58,096 bases of DNA, taken from Vibrio sp. 10N.261.55.A7 (lineage in GTDB: Bacteria; Pseudomonadota; Gammaproteobacteria; Enterobacterales; Vibrionaceae). The notes below the pieces were generated by a model that had not been told where the DNA came from, did not search any database, and saw nothing but the letters and a program-made list of their open reading frames with translations. A program made the translations under genes and the position numbers. Where the stretch lies: the NCBI RefSeq assembly GCF_002877365.1, contig NZ_MCWZ01000335.1:1-58096 (forward strand). The letters run 5' to 3'. Numbering within the stretch: the first letter of the stretch is position 1; every line of letters starts with the position of its first letter. Shown piece by piece: positions 1-8,034 of this stretch.

Positions 1-397
1 CGTTACGGAACCCGAGAATCAAACCACCCGTGATAATGGCAGGCAATAATGGAACAAAAATTTCAGCGAGATGAGAAATGCCACGCTCTAGGATATTCAT
101 GTTTTGGCGAGCAGCCAGTTTCGATTCATCTTTAGACGCTTCCGACTTTCCTGATAGGTCAATCAGAATCGCATAAACCTCATCCACCTCAGTACCAATC
201 ACAACCTGAAATTGGCCCGCATTGGTAAAACACCCTTTTACCAGGCTTAACGCCTCTAGAGCCGCTGTATCTGCTTTTTCTGTGTCGTTTAGTACGAAGC
301 GAAGTCGTGTTAAGCAGTGACTGACACTGGCAATATTGTCGCTACCACCGACCAGTTGTATAAGACGCGCTACGTCTTGTCTCGCTATCTTGCTCAT
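1..397 (-). CDS. treB: PTS trehalose-specific EIIBC component, N-terminal part (cut by window edge)
   Basis: Inner-membrane permease of the phosphotransferase system that imports trehalose and phosphorylates it to trehalose-6-phosphate. Only the first 132 codons lie in the window. The EIIB domain is visible with the phosphocysteine in VSHCLTRLRF (Cys28), followed by KGCFTNAGQFQVVIGTEVD, which closely matches TreB of enterobacteria. The start of EIIC (FVPLLPAIITGG) is at the window edge. The ATG at 397 is preceded by a spacer holding two TreR-like operators. treR lies just upstream on the same strand. A treC hydrolase would be expected beyond position 1, but that cannot be seen here. Confidence 0.93.
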   Translation of the reverse strand, partial: MSKIARQDVARLIQLVGGSDNIASVSHCLTRLRFVLNDTEKADTAALEALSLVKGCFTNAGQFQVVIGTEVDEVYAILIDLSGKSEASKDESKLAARQNMNILERGISHLAEIFVPLLPAIITGGLILGFRN

Positions 398-455
398 ATC
401 CTTATCCACCTTTTGGAGTATCACTCAAGTTCGTTTCAATCTATGGAAACAATAA

Positions 456-471
456 ATGGGAACATTCCCAT
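456..471. promoter_or_regulatory. TreR-like operator 1
   Basis: The 16-bp inverted repeat ATGGGAACATTCCCAT has 7-bp arms and a 2-bp centre, 59 bp upstream of the treB start. The GGGAAC/TTCCC core fits LacI-family TreR operators. The site lies between treR and treB, where a TreR operator would be expected. Binding is inferred. Confidence 0.75.
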
Positions 472-511
472 GAATTAATGTGCAGTTTGCCAGATCGAAA
501 ACCAAACAAAA

Positions 512-527
512 ATGGGAACAGTCCCAT
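512..527. promoter_or_regulatory. TreR-like operator 2
   Basis: A second copy of the same motif, ATGGGAACAGTCCCAT, with 6-bp arms. Its centre is 56 bp from the first site, close to a whole number of helical turns, which would allow cooperative or looped repression. It is slightly less symmetric than operator 1. Confidence 0.68.
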
Positions 528-577
528 TAATTGAGTAGGATCACAGTATAATTTTAATTCAAATAGAAATTAATGGG

Positions 578-1525
578 TTACGAAATAACCGGGGGCTGAG
601 TGATGTGAACAAGTTCCGAATCGCCATTTATATGAGATATCAGAAGGTTAGCAGCCTGTTGGCCAGCAAGAGTATAGCCAGGATCGATACTGTGAACTTT
701 AGGAAATAAGAAAGAGAGAAGTTCATTTCCCCCCACACCGGTGACCATAACATCTTCACGACCAAGTTCTTGCAGCTTCTTGATAACGCCAAGCGCTAAC
801 GTATCGCTGGCGCAAACTATCGCCTGTGTTGAATCGGTCAACACCTTGTCTGTCAACTGATAGGCGCTTTCATGGTGTAATTGCCCAGTTTGATAGTTGG
901 GCGAACGCTGATGATCATGACACCAAGCCAGATACGCATCTAAGCGGAGTTTACCCGTCGTTTTATCACTCGGATCAACACCAATAAAGGCGATCTCACT
1001 CAAGCCAAGATCCACTAAATGCTGCAAGGCATGCTCAATGACACCGTGATTGTCGTAGTTAATCGAAGAGGTAACCTCTGTATCCATCGCAATCACAACC
1101 GATCTTCCCTGCCAGATGCCTAATTTTTCGGTATCAAGATCGGAGAATCCAAACACAATGACGCCATCGACATTGCGTTTTTTCAGCACGTCTAGGTGCT
1201 CATTGGTTTTTTCTCTGTCGAACTGACTCTCCATGATCACCGCGTCATAGCCCGCTGCGTAGATCGTGTTGAGCATACTGCCCACCGCTCTATTCTCTGA
1301 TGGAGAATCAAGACGAGAGATGATGACCCCAACCACTTTTTGGCTTCCACCACGCATTGATTGCGCCGACTTAGAGGGCACGTAACCTGACTCTCTGATG
1401 ATCTGCTCCACTTTCTCGCGTGTCGCAGGCTTAACCTTGGGATCATTAGTTAGCACGCGTGAAACCGTCGATTTACCGACGCCCGAAAGCTTAGCGATAT
1501 CATGAATGGTGAGTTTTTTGGTCAT
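578..1525 (-). CDS. treR: Trehalose operon repressor TreR (LacI family)
   Basis: Cytosolic LacI-type repressor of trehalose uptake genes. In enterobacteria the inducer is trehalose-6-phosphate (family knowledge). Residues 1-60 form the helix-turn-helix and hinge (LTIHDIAKLSGVGKSTVSRV), followed by a periplasmic-binding-protein-like effector domain to residue 315. The length matches E. coli TreR (315 aa). It lies upstream of treB on the same strand, and the spacer between them carries two LacI-type palindromes, which supports TreR over another LacI member. Confidence 0.93.
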   Translation of the reverse strand: MTKKLTIHDIAKLSGVGKSTVSRVLTNDPKVKPATREKVEQIIRESGYVPSKSAQSMRGGSQKVVGVIISRLDSPSENRAVGSMLNTIYAAGYDAVIMESQFDREKTNEHLDVLKKRNVDGVIVFGFSDLDTEKLGIWQGRSVVIAMDTEVTSSINYDNHGVIEHALQHLVDLGLSEIAFIGVDPSDKTTGKLRLDAYLAWCHDHQRSPNYQTGQLHHESAYQLTDKVLTDSTQAIVCASDTLALGVIKKLQELGREDVMVTGVGGNELLSFLFPKVHSIDPGYTLAGQQAANLLISHINGDSELVHITQPPVIS

Positions 1526-1556
1526 ACTTATCTGAAGGTAGAGGCAAAAGAAAATC

Positions 1557-1586
1557 GTATCGGTAAACTTGAAGGCTTACCGATAC
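1557..1586 (-). terminator. Intrinsic terminator of the MliC-like gene
   Basis: A perfect 10-bp stem (GTATCGGTAA with TTACCGATAC) with a 10-nt loop. On the minus strand it is followed by a T-rich tail (GATTTTCTTTT). It lies just downstream of the lipoprotein gene and before treR. Confidence 0.75.
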
Positions 1587-1601
1587 CACAAGGCTTATAA
1601 C

Positions 1602-1946
1602 TTATTGTGTTTTACAGTTTTTGTAAACTTGCTGATGATACTCTAAGCGAGCGTCATCGGCTTTGGTTCGCAGCGTAATTGGGTTTTCAACGTCTGCTGT
1701 CCCATCATTCAGAATGTACCTCGCCCCAGAGCCGGAGCGAATACGAATCAACGCGTACTCCTTGTCAACAACACGTAAAATGGCAATGTCACTGTCTGGT
1801 ATATACGCAACATCAAAATATTGTTCAGACTCACATTGATATGCGTGGAACAAGCTCTCATCTACGTTCATGTCACCATGAGTCGATTGAGAACACCCCA
1901 CCAAAACAAAGCCTAACATTGTTAAAACCGTCAGTCGTTTTAACAT
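1602..1946 (-). CDS. MliC-like lipoprotein (C-type lysozyme inhibitor family)
   Basis: Predicted 114-residue lipoprotein. The signal peptide ends in the lipobox LVGC (Cys18). The mature part begins with YQCESE, contains SGARY, and ends with LEYHQQVYKNC. This pattern (YxC near the start, SGARY in the loop, xVYKxC at the end) resembles the MliC/PliC periplasmic inhibitors of C-type lysozyme. In that family the SGxxY loop inserts into the lysozyme active site, and two cysteines form a disulfide. It is a single-gene unit with its own terminator. Function is inferred from motifs, and a general structural lipoprotein with the same fold cannot be ruled out. Confidence 0.72.
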   Translation of the reverse strand: MLKRLTVLTMLGFVLVGCSQSTHGDMNVDESLFHAYQCESEQYFDVAYIPDSDIAILRVVDKEYALIRIRSGSGARYILNDGTADVENPITLRTKADDARLEYHQQVYKNCKTQ

Positions 1947-2015
1947 AGTAACCTCCTACCTTTTACTCGCTTTTCTCACTGTTACTTTTCGTACAATAAA
2001 CAAGACAGGACAAAC

Positions 2016-2037
2016 AAAAAAGGCCGCTAGGCGACCT
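2016..2037 (-). terminator. Terminator of gmhB
   Basis: On the minus strand AGGTCGC pairs with GCGGCCT (one G-U) across a 3-nt loop, followed by TTTTTTG. It sits a few bases after the gmhB stop codon. Confidence 0.75.
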
Positions 2038-2038
2038 C

Positions 2039-2590
2039 TTATTTCGATAGATAGGCAGGAACATCTCTTATGCTATCGAGCACGGTCGTGGCTAAGGCTT
2101 CACCTTTGTCCGTCACAGGCTTTCCTGTACGCACTAGAATTTTAGTGCCAACTTCCGCCGCCTCGGCAGCCATCATATCTTCGGCTTTATCTCCGACCAT
2201 GACTGACTTAGACATGTCTATCTTTAAGAAGTCTCGAGCAGAGATAAACATACCTGGCTTTGGCTTTCGGCAGTCACACTCTTCTTTGTATTTCCCAACA
2301 CCATGTTCAGCATGATGCGGACAGTAATAGAAACCATCAAATTCGACACCATGATCAACAAAGTTCCAATCCATCCACTGAGTCAACGAAAGGAAACGCT
2401 CTTCATCAAACATGCCGCGCGCAATACCTGATTGGTTAGTGACTAATACAAGCATATACCCCATATCCTGAAGTTGCTTAGTCGCTTCGAAAACGCCCTC
2501 AACAAATTCAAAAGAATGCTCATCATGGACATAGCCATGATCAATGTTAATCACGCCATCTCGGTCTAAAAACAATGCAGGTTTGGCCAA
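2039..2590 (-). CDS. gmhB: D-glycero-beta-D-manno-heptose-1,7-bisphosphate 7-phosphatase
   Basis: Cytosolic HAD-superfamily phosphatase that removes the C7 phosphate in ADP-heptose synthesis for the lipopolysaccharide inner core. The N-terminal nucleophile motif FLDRDGVIN (Asp9, Asp11) is intact. [10 protein letters not shown] follows as HAD motif II. The zinc-binding segment CPHHAEHG...CDCRKPKPG is present, and the C-terminal VGDKAEDM supplies the metal-binding acidic residues. Length 183 aa is typical. It lies alone, divergent from metN, with its own terminator. Confidence 0.95.
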   Translation of the reverse strand: MAKPALFLDRDGVINIDHGYVHDEHSFEFVEGVFEATKQLQDMGYMLVLVTNQSGIARGMFDEERFLSLTQWMDWNFVDHGVEFDGFYYCPHHAEHGVGKYKEECDCRKPKPGMFISARDFLKIDMSKSVMVGDKAEDMMAAEAAEVGTKILVRTGKPVTDKGEALATTVLDSIRDVPAYLSK

Positions 2591-2682
2591 AATAAATACT
2601 CAATCTTCTTAATATTGTGAGGAATTATCGCACGCTTTATTTCTTTCATCACTATCTAATTACTTTTGATACTAGAACAAAC

Positions 2683-2744
2683 GAACGTTTAGACGTCTAG
2701 ACGTAAAAATATCTATTGACTTGATTCATTGAACACCATAGCAT
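2683..2744 (+). promoter_or_regulatory. metNIQ promoter with tandem MetJ boxes
   Basis: Three adjacent 8-bp met boxes are visible: GAACGTTT (2683), AGACGTCT (2691, perfect consensus) and AGACGTAA (2699). MetJ with S-adenosylmethionine binds such tandem arrays. A -35 TTGACT (2716-2721) and a -10 TAGCAT (2739-2744) with a 17-bp spacer follow directly, so bound MetJ would cover the upstream edge of the promoter. Methionine repression of metNIQ is inferred from this arrangement. Confidence 0.85.
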
Positions 2745-2804
2745 CCACTACTAAATGAGATACAGTTCAAAATATTATTCTGTTGTCCCTGCACAGGAAA
2801 GAAA

Positions 2805-3839
2805 ATGATTGAGATAAATCAAGTAAATAAGGTTTTTTATCAAGGCACTAAAGAGATAGTGGCGCTAAAAGACATTGACCTACACATTGCTCAAGGCACC
2901 ATTTTTGGTGTGATTGGCTCGTCAGGTGCAGGGAAAAGCACCCTGATTCGCTGCGTAAACATGCTTTCCGCACCAACTACGGGCTCTATTATTGTTGATG
3001 GTGTTGACCTAACTCAGCTAAGTAAGTCTGAGCTGAGTGAAGCGCGCCGTAACATTGGTATGATCTTCCAGCACTTCAACTTGCTCTCTTCTCGCACTGT
3101 GTTCGATAACATTGCACTGCCTCTCGAGCTTGCAGGTCAAAGTAAAGAACACATTGAAAGTAAAATCAGTGAATTGCTAACACTGGTTGGCCTAGCAGAT
3201 AAACGCGACACCTACCCTGCCAACCTAAGTGGCGGTCAGAAGCAGCGTGTCGCGATCGCAAGAGCGTTAGCCTCAGACCCTAAAGTACTGTTGTGTGATG
3301 AGGCGACCAGCGCTCTTGATCCTGCAACAACACAATCCATCCTAGAACTACTTCGTGAAATCAATAACAAACTGAATATCACGATTCTTCTCATCACCCA
3401 CGAGATGGATGTAGTCAAGGGAATCTGCCATGAAGTCGCCATTATTGGTGATGGAGAGTTGGTTGAAAAAGGCACGGTTGGCGAAATTTTTGCTCACCCT
3501 AAAACAGAACTTGCGCATCAATTCATTCGTTCAACACTCGATCTTACGATTCCTGAAGACTATCAAGTTCGCCTTCAAGAAACACGCGTCGAAGGGAGCT
3601 ACCCATTAGTTCGTTTAGAATTTACCGGCGAAACGGTCGATGCGCCTCTAATGTCTCAAATTACCCGTCAGTTTGACATTGATGTCAGCATTTTAAGCTC
3701 AGATCTGGATTACGCGGGCGGTGTAAAATTCGGCATGATGGTGGCTGAATTCTTTGGTAACGAACAAGACGACAACTCAGCAATCGAATTTTTGCGCGAG
3801 CATAAAGTAAAAGTAGAGGTACTCGGTTATGTCCTTTAA
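2805..3839 (+). CDS. metN: Methionine ABC transporter ATP-binding protein
   Basis: ATPase of the MetNIQ importer for D/L-methionine. Walker [10 protein letters not shown] is at residues 38-46, the ABC signature [10 protein letters not shown] and Walker [14 protein letters not shown] follow, and residues about 265-344 form the regulatory NIL domain that senses methionine in this family. Length 344 aa is standard. It overlaps metI by 11 nt, which indicates translational coupling. MetJ boxes lie upstream. Confidence 0.97.
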   Translation: MIEINQVNKVFYQGTKEIVALKDIDLHIAQGTIFGVIGSSGAGKSTLIRCVNMLSAPTTGSIIVDGVDLTQLSKSELSEARRNIGMIFQHFNLLSSRTVFDNIALPLELAGQSKEHIESKISELLTLVGLADKRDTYPANLSGGQKQRVAIARALASDPKVLLCDEATSALDPATTQSILELLREINNKLNITILLITHEMDVVKGICHEVAIIGDGELVEKGTVGEIFAHPKTELAHQFIRSTLDLTIPEDYQVRLQETRVEGSYPLVRLEFTGETVDAPLMSQITRQFDIDVSILSSDLDYAGGVKFGMMVAEFFGNEQDDNSAIEFLREHKVKVEVLGYVL

Positions 3840-4521
3840 TACCAGTTTTTTAGCAACTGTAGCGGATTGGCTAAACCTAAATGGCAACCTGTTGCTTGGT
3901 GCGACATGGGAAACCATCTACATGGTCGGCGTTGCCGGTATCGTCGGGTTTGGCGTAGGCATTCCACTGGGTGTTATTTTGCACACGACCAAAAAAGGTG
4001 GCTTGCTGGAAAACACCAAGCTTAACGCCATTCTTGGTGCCATTGTGAACATTGGCCGTTCTGTCCCGTTCTTGGTTCTGATGGTCGCGATTATTCCCGT
4101 CACCAAATTGCTTGTGGGTACCTTCATTGGTACAACAGCTGCGATTGTTCCACTAACGATTGGCGCGATTCCATTCGTGGCTCGCTTAATTGAAGGGGCC
4201 CTTTTAGAGGTTCCGACTGGTTTGGTTGAAGCCGCGCAATCAATGGGGGCAACACCGACACAAATCATAACGAAAGTTCTACTACCGGAAGCACTGCCGA
4301 CCATTATTAACGCGGTCACAATTACTCTTGTCACTCTTGTCAGTTATTCAGCGATGGCGGGAACGGTTGGTGGTGGTGGTTTAGGTGATGTCGCCATACG
4401 TTACGGATTCCACCGATATGATGTTGTCATCATGGGCGTCACGGTCGTTATGTTAATCGTACTGGTGCAAATCATTCAATCGATTGGCGATACGATCGTT
4501 CGCCGCGTCGATCATCGATAA
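3829..4521 (+). CDS. metI: Methionine ABC transporter permease
   Basis: Inner-membrane permease of MetNIQ. Five or so hydrophobic segments are visible, and the coupling loop [22 protein letters not shown] is the EAA motif that docks on the ATPase. 230 aa, typical for the family (217-230). The start ATG lies inside the end of metN. Confidence 0.96.
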   Translation: MSFNTSFLATVADWLNLNGNLLLGATWETIYMVGVAGIVGFGVGIPLGVILHTTKKGGLLENTKLNAILGAIVNIGRSVPFLVLMVAIIPVTKLLVGTFIGTTAAIVPLTIGAIPFVARLIEGALLEVPTGLVEAAQSMGATPTQIITKVLLPEALPTIINAVTITLVTLVSYSAMAGTVGGGGLGDVAIRYGFHRYDVVIMGVTVVMLIVLVQIIQSIGDTIVRRVDHR

Positions 4522-4597
4522 AAGCCAGTCATCAATAAACAATTTACAGATAAAGTAATTCACAGATAAAACACAAAAAGACAAATTCCCGTGAGCA

Positions 4598-4622
4598 TTC
4601 TCAAATGCATCGTCATTGAGAA
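4598..4622 (+). other. metI-metQ intercistronic hairpin
   Basis: TTCTCAA (4598-4604) can pair with TTGAGAA (4616-4622) within the 143-nt spacer. No U-run follows, so it looks like an RNA-stabilising or processing hairpin and not a terminator. Such elements often accompany a binding-protein gene expressed more strongly than its permease. Role inferred. Confidence 0.45.
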
Positions 4623-4664
4623 GCCGCGAAAACAAGATTTTCATTTTTTGATAAGGAGATAATC

Positions 4665-5474
4665 ATGAAATTTAACCTTAAAGGTTTACTAACTATCGCA
4701 GCAGCAGCTTCTGCTCTTGTTCTTTCTGGTTGTGGCGATAAAGCAGCGGATAGCAGCAAGATTAAAGTGGGCGTTATGGCGGGTGCAGAAGCTCAAGTAG
4801 CTGAAGTTGCAGCGAAAATCGCTAAAGAGCAATACGACCTAGATGTTGAACTCGTGACGTTCACAGACTATGTAACGCCAAACGCGGCGCTGGATGATGG
4901 CTCTATCGATATCAATGCATTCCAACACAAGCCATACCTAGATCAGCAAGTGACAGACCGTGGCTACAAAATCACGATTGCTGGTAACACGTTTGTATAC
5001 CCGATTGCTGGTTACTCAAAAGAAGTGGACTCTGTTGAACAAATCGCTGATGGCGCTCGCATTGCCGTTCCAAACGATCCAACTAACCTAGGTCGCTCTC
5101 TGCTTCTTCTTGAGCAACAAGGTCTTATCACACTTCGCGAAGGCGCTGGTCTACTCGCAACCGTTCGTGACATCGTGACTAACCCGAAAAACATTACAAT
5201 TGTTGAGCTAGATGCAGCACAACTACCTCGCTCTCTTGATGATGTGGCGCTGTCTATCATCAATACAACTTACGCGAGCTCAATTGACCTAACACCACAA
5301 AACGACGGTATCTTCGTTGAAGACAAAGAGTCTCCATACGTAAACCTGATCGTTTCTCGTGAAGATAACCTAGACGCTGAAAACGTGCAGAACTTCGTAA
5401 AAGCGTACCAAACTGAAGAAGTGTATAACGCAGCTTCTGAAATCTTTAAAGGTGGCGTTGTTAAGGGTTGGTAA
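4665..5474 (+). CDS. metQ: Methionine ABC transporter substrate-binding lipoprotein
   Basis: Lipid-anchored periplasmic binding protein that delivers methionine to MetNI. The signal peptide ends at lipobox VLSGC (Cys23). The NlpA-family body is clear: VGVMAGAEAQVAEVAAKIAK, NAALDDGSIDINAFQHKPYL and IAVPNDPTNLGRSL. 269 aa. A good AAGGAG ribosome site lies 8 nt before the ATG. It is followed by a strong terminator. Confidence 0.96.
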   Translation: MKFNLKGLLTIAAAASALVLSGCGDKAADSSKIKVGVMAGAEAQVAEVAAKIAKEQYDLDVELVTFTDYVTPNAALDDGSIDINAFQHKPYLDQQVTDRGYKITIAGNTFVYPIAGYSKEVDSVEQIADGARIAVPNDPTNLGRSLLLLEQQGLITLREGAGLLATVRDIVTNPKNITIVELDAAQLPRSLDDVALSIINTTYASSIDLTPQNDGIFVEDKESPYVNLIVSREDNLDAENVQNFVKAYQTEEVYNAASEIFKGGVVKGW

Positions 5475-5549
5475 TCACCCATAGCACATAAGTTTTATTA
5501 AGAGGACGAGCGCGTCTCAGCGTGTTCAAACTCAATAATTCAATGCATA

Positions 5550-5597
5550 AAAAAGCCGATATTTTCCACTATTACAGTGAGAACCTATCGGCTTTTT
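5550..5597 (+). terminator. Bidirectional terminator after metQ
   Basis: AAAAAGCCGATA (5550) pairs with TATCGGCTTTTT (ending 5597) around a 24-nt loop. T-runs occur on both strands, so it can end both metQ and the converging DUF2310 gene. Confidence 0.8.
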
Positions 5598-5647
5598 CTT
5601 GTCTGAAGACCTAGCAATCCTAAACCGTATACTAGGGGAGCAGCGTC

Positions 5648-6436
5648 CTAGTTATGATAGGTTTTGATTTGATCCCAAGAGATATTTGACACAATACGGC
5701 AGTCATCGCACTTAAAGTGGAACATCTCATGTGCTGGCTCATCAAGTAGCCATTCACCGCCACATTTGGGGCATTTACGCTGCTTCTCTTTCTCTAGGCT
5801 CTCACCGCCTACTCGGTACTGATAGTAGTACGTCGGAACTTGTGTGAGGTATTCTATGCGCCCTCTCAAATCCCAGCCGCGACGAAACAGCAAGCTATCC
5901 ACATCACAGATTTCTTTTTGAGTGGCGTATTCGGCTTTGCAGCTGCCTGCCATTTGGATTTCATCACACGCTTGCCACTCTGTTTGCCATTTGATCAGCG
6001 CTTTATGATCACCGTTGAATGTCGCCGGATTGCGATACAATGGGATGGGCAGCAAGGTTTCTCCACTTCTCAGTGGTGAGCAGGTATGAACAAACGTGGT
6101 GTAAAGGATTTGCCAACTTGGCTTCTCTTCTTCTGCGGTTTCTTCTGAGTTTAGATCTCGGCCGAGCAATCGCATTTTGGGTGCCAATAGGCTCGCGTTA
6201 GATAAACGATTAATGCACACCTTTACAAAATCAGAGTGGTGTTTCGGGTGTAAACTGTCTTCTTCAGGGCAAACAACACGTACGAAAAACTCCCCCTCCC
6301 CCATAACGATAGGGAACTCTCTTCCCAGCACTTGCCCGTTATACCGCAAAGCATCCATCAGGCCATTTACCGCCTTATCTACCGCACTCACGGTCGTGTT
6401 ATCAAAGCATTCAAATTGCAGTTCAACAACGTACAT
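5648..6436 (-). CDS. DUF2310 family Zn-ribbon protein
   Basis: Cytosolic 262-aa protein of unknown function. The C-terminus holds a treble-clef or zinc-ribbon signature: CPKCGG (Cys222, Cys225) and CDDC (Cys243, Cys246). Such ribbons often bind nucleic acid or act as structural sites. The N-terminal part has no recognised catalytic motif. It matches a family annotated in vibrios and relatives as DUF2310, possibly nucleic-acid binding. It converges on metQ and lies downstream of syd on the same strand, separated by 79 nt, so co-transcription is possible. Confidence 0.75.
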   Translation of the reverse strand: MYVVELQFECFDNTTVSAVDKAVNGLMDALRYNGQVLGREFPIVMGEGEFFVRVVCPEEDSLHPKHHSDFVKVCINRLSNASLLAPKMRLLGRDLNSEETAEEEKPSWQILYTTFVHTCSPLRSGETLLPIPLYRNPATFNGDHKALIKWQTEWQACDEIQMAGSCKAEYATQKEICDVDSLLFRRGWDLRGRIEYLTQVPTYYYQYRVGGESLEKEKQRKCPKCGGEWLLDEPAHEMFHFKCDDCRIVSNISWDQIKTYHN

Positions 6437-6515
6437 TATTCAGTCCAAAGCAAAAATTGATTCCTGAAAGTCGGAATCTAAAAATAGTGAGATAGTGTGT
6501 GACTTGTAGCCGGGC

Positions 6516-7061
6516 CTACACTTCAGGTTCCAATTTCGTTAAAAACTCAACAATGTCTTCCGCTAATACATCGCGTTTATCGGTTCCTAACCTTTCAAGG
6601 ATGACGTTCCCAGACAGGTTACAGATGGAGATAACGTCCAGTTCGGCGTCAGTGGCCGCAATAAAAACCGTTGGCTTTAATTTCAATCGGCGCTGAGTCA
6701 CTAGGTGGCCAAGAATATTCTCCTGCAATAGAACGAAGTCGTCATCGCTCCATACTTGCAAAAGAGTCAGCTCATTACCGTCCCATTTAGCATTCATGTC
6801 AGCGCTGTATTGGCTACCATAAAAGGTCTTGATGTCGTCATGAAGAGTGAGTTCAATGCCATTTTCAACATTGGTGAAATCTGCACTTTTTTCTCGTGGA
6901 TACGCTTTCCATAGCACACTGTCTTCTAATTTTTTCTCGACACAAGGTGAGACTAGCTCATAGAGGTCTTCATTTTTAGGAAGAGAGTCATGCGCAGCTT
7001 GATACGCCTCTAAATACCTTTGGCTAAAAGAGAAAAGCGCTTGAGCGGTATGAGAAGTCAT
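6516..7061 (-). CDS. syd: SecY-interacting protein Syd
   Basis: Cytosolic protein that binds SecY and, in E. coli, helps degrade or inhibit abnormal SecYEG complexes. About 181 aa. Family-typical segments include [36 protein letters not shown] and [15 protein letters not shown]. The start at 7061 is preferred because GGAG lies 8 nt upstream; an in-frame TTG at 7073 would add four residues but overlaps this ribosome site. It is divergent from queF, the same neighbour as in E. coli. Confidence 0.93.
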   Translation of the reverse strand: MTSHTAQALFSFSQRYLEAYQAAHDSLPKNEDLYELVSPCVEKKLEDSVLWKAYPREKSADFTNVENGIELTLHDDIKTFYGSQYSADMNAKWDGNELTLLQVWSDDDFVLLQENILGHLVTQRRLKLKPTVFIAATDAELDVISICNLSGNVILERLGTDKRDVLAEDIVEFLTKLEPEV

Positions 7062-7175
7062 TATTGTCTCCAAATTATGAGTAAGCGATTACCCAAGAAC
7101 AAGTGCATCATTTAATGACAGTTCGGTGGGGATTGCGTAAAATTCTCGCCATTCTAATCTAATTTAAGACAAAGT

Positions 7176-8021
7176 ATGAGCAAATATTCTGATGCCAAGG
7201 AGCTTGCGGGCCTGACGTTAGGCCAAAAAACGCAATATACCAATCAATATGATGCGAGCTTACTGCAACCTGTGCCGCGTAGCTTGAATCGTGATGACTT
7301 GAACCTTGGTGATAGCCTTCCATTTCTAGGCTGTGATATTTGGACTATGTACGAACTCTCTTGGCTCAATAGCCGAGGTTTACCTCAGGTCGCTGTGGGC
7401 GAAATCGCCATACCAGCCACTAGCCCGAATCTCATCGAATCAAAGTCGTTCAAGTTATACCTGAATAGCTTTAACCAAACCAAATTTGACGATTGGGCAG
7501 CCGTTTCGAAGCGCCTACAAGCGGATCTTTCTGCTTGTGCTGGTGAGTCGGTCACATTGAATATTTTTCCTGTCACGGATTACAGCGGACAAACCATTGT
7601 ATCGATGAAAGGTGATTGTATTGATGAACAAGACGTCGAAATCAATAACTATGACTTCGACGATACACTGTTAGCAAACTCAACCAGCGACGAGGTGGTT
7701 GAAGAAGCACTGCACAGCCACTTATTAAAATCGAATTGCCTGATTACCAACCAGCCAGACTGGGGAAGTGTTGAGATCCAATATCAAGGTCAAAAAATCA
7801 ACCGCGAAGCTCTGCTACGATACATTGTCTCTTTTCGTGAGCACAATGAGTTTCACGAGCAGTGTGTCGAGCGCATCTACACCGATATCATGAAATATTG
7901 TAAGCCGACTCGCTTAACGGTTTATGCACGATACACAAGACGCGGTGGCTTAGACATTAACCCTTATCGTTCATCTGACAATTCAATGCCCGCTGATAAC
8001 AAGCGAATGGCGCGTCAATAA
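7176..8021 (+). CDS. queF: NADPH-dependent 7-cyano-7-deazaguanine reductase
   Basis: Reduces preQ0 to preQ1 in queuosine biosynthesis, a tRNA wobble modification. It is the long (type II, unimodular two-domain) form, 281 aa. The QueF NADPH motif [14 protein letters not shown] begins at residue 88, and the catalytic cysteine lies in [13 protein letters not shown] (Cys188) with the acid-base aspartate a few residues later. No preQ1 riboswitch-like structure is evident in the 114-nt spacer shared with syd. Confidence 0.96.
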   Translation: MSKYSDAKELAGLTLGQKTQYTNQYDASLLQPVPRSLNRDDLNLGDSLPFLGCDIWTMYELSWLNSRGLPQVAVGEIAIPATSPNLIESKSFKLYLNSFNQTKFDDWAAVSKRLQADLSACAGESVTLNIFPVTDYSGQTIVSMKGDCIDEQDVEINNYDFDDTLLANSTSDEVVEEALHSHLLKSNCLITNQPDWGSVEIQYQGQKINREALLRYIVSFREHNEFHEQCVERIYTDIMKYCKPTRLTVYARYTRRGGLDINPYRSSDNSMPADNKRMARQ

Positions 8022-8034
8022 GGAATATTACCAA

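Noticed and set aside
2707..2804. S-adenosylmethionine riboswitch before metN
   Set aside because: The leader is short and unstructured, and MetJ boxes already explain regulation.
7062..7175. preQ1 riboswitch upstream of queF
   Set aside because: No preQ1 aptamer pseudoknot pattern is visible in the short spacer.
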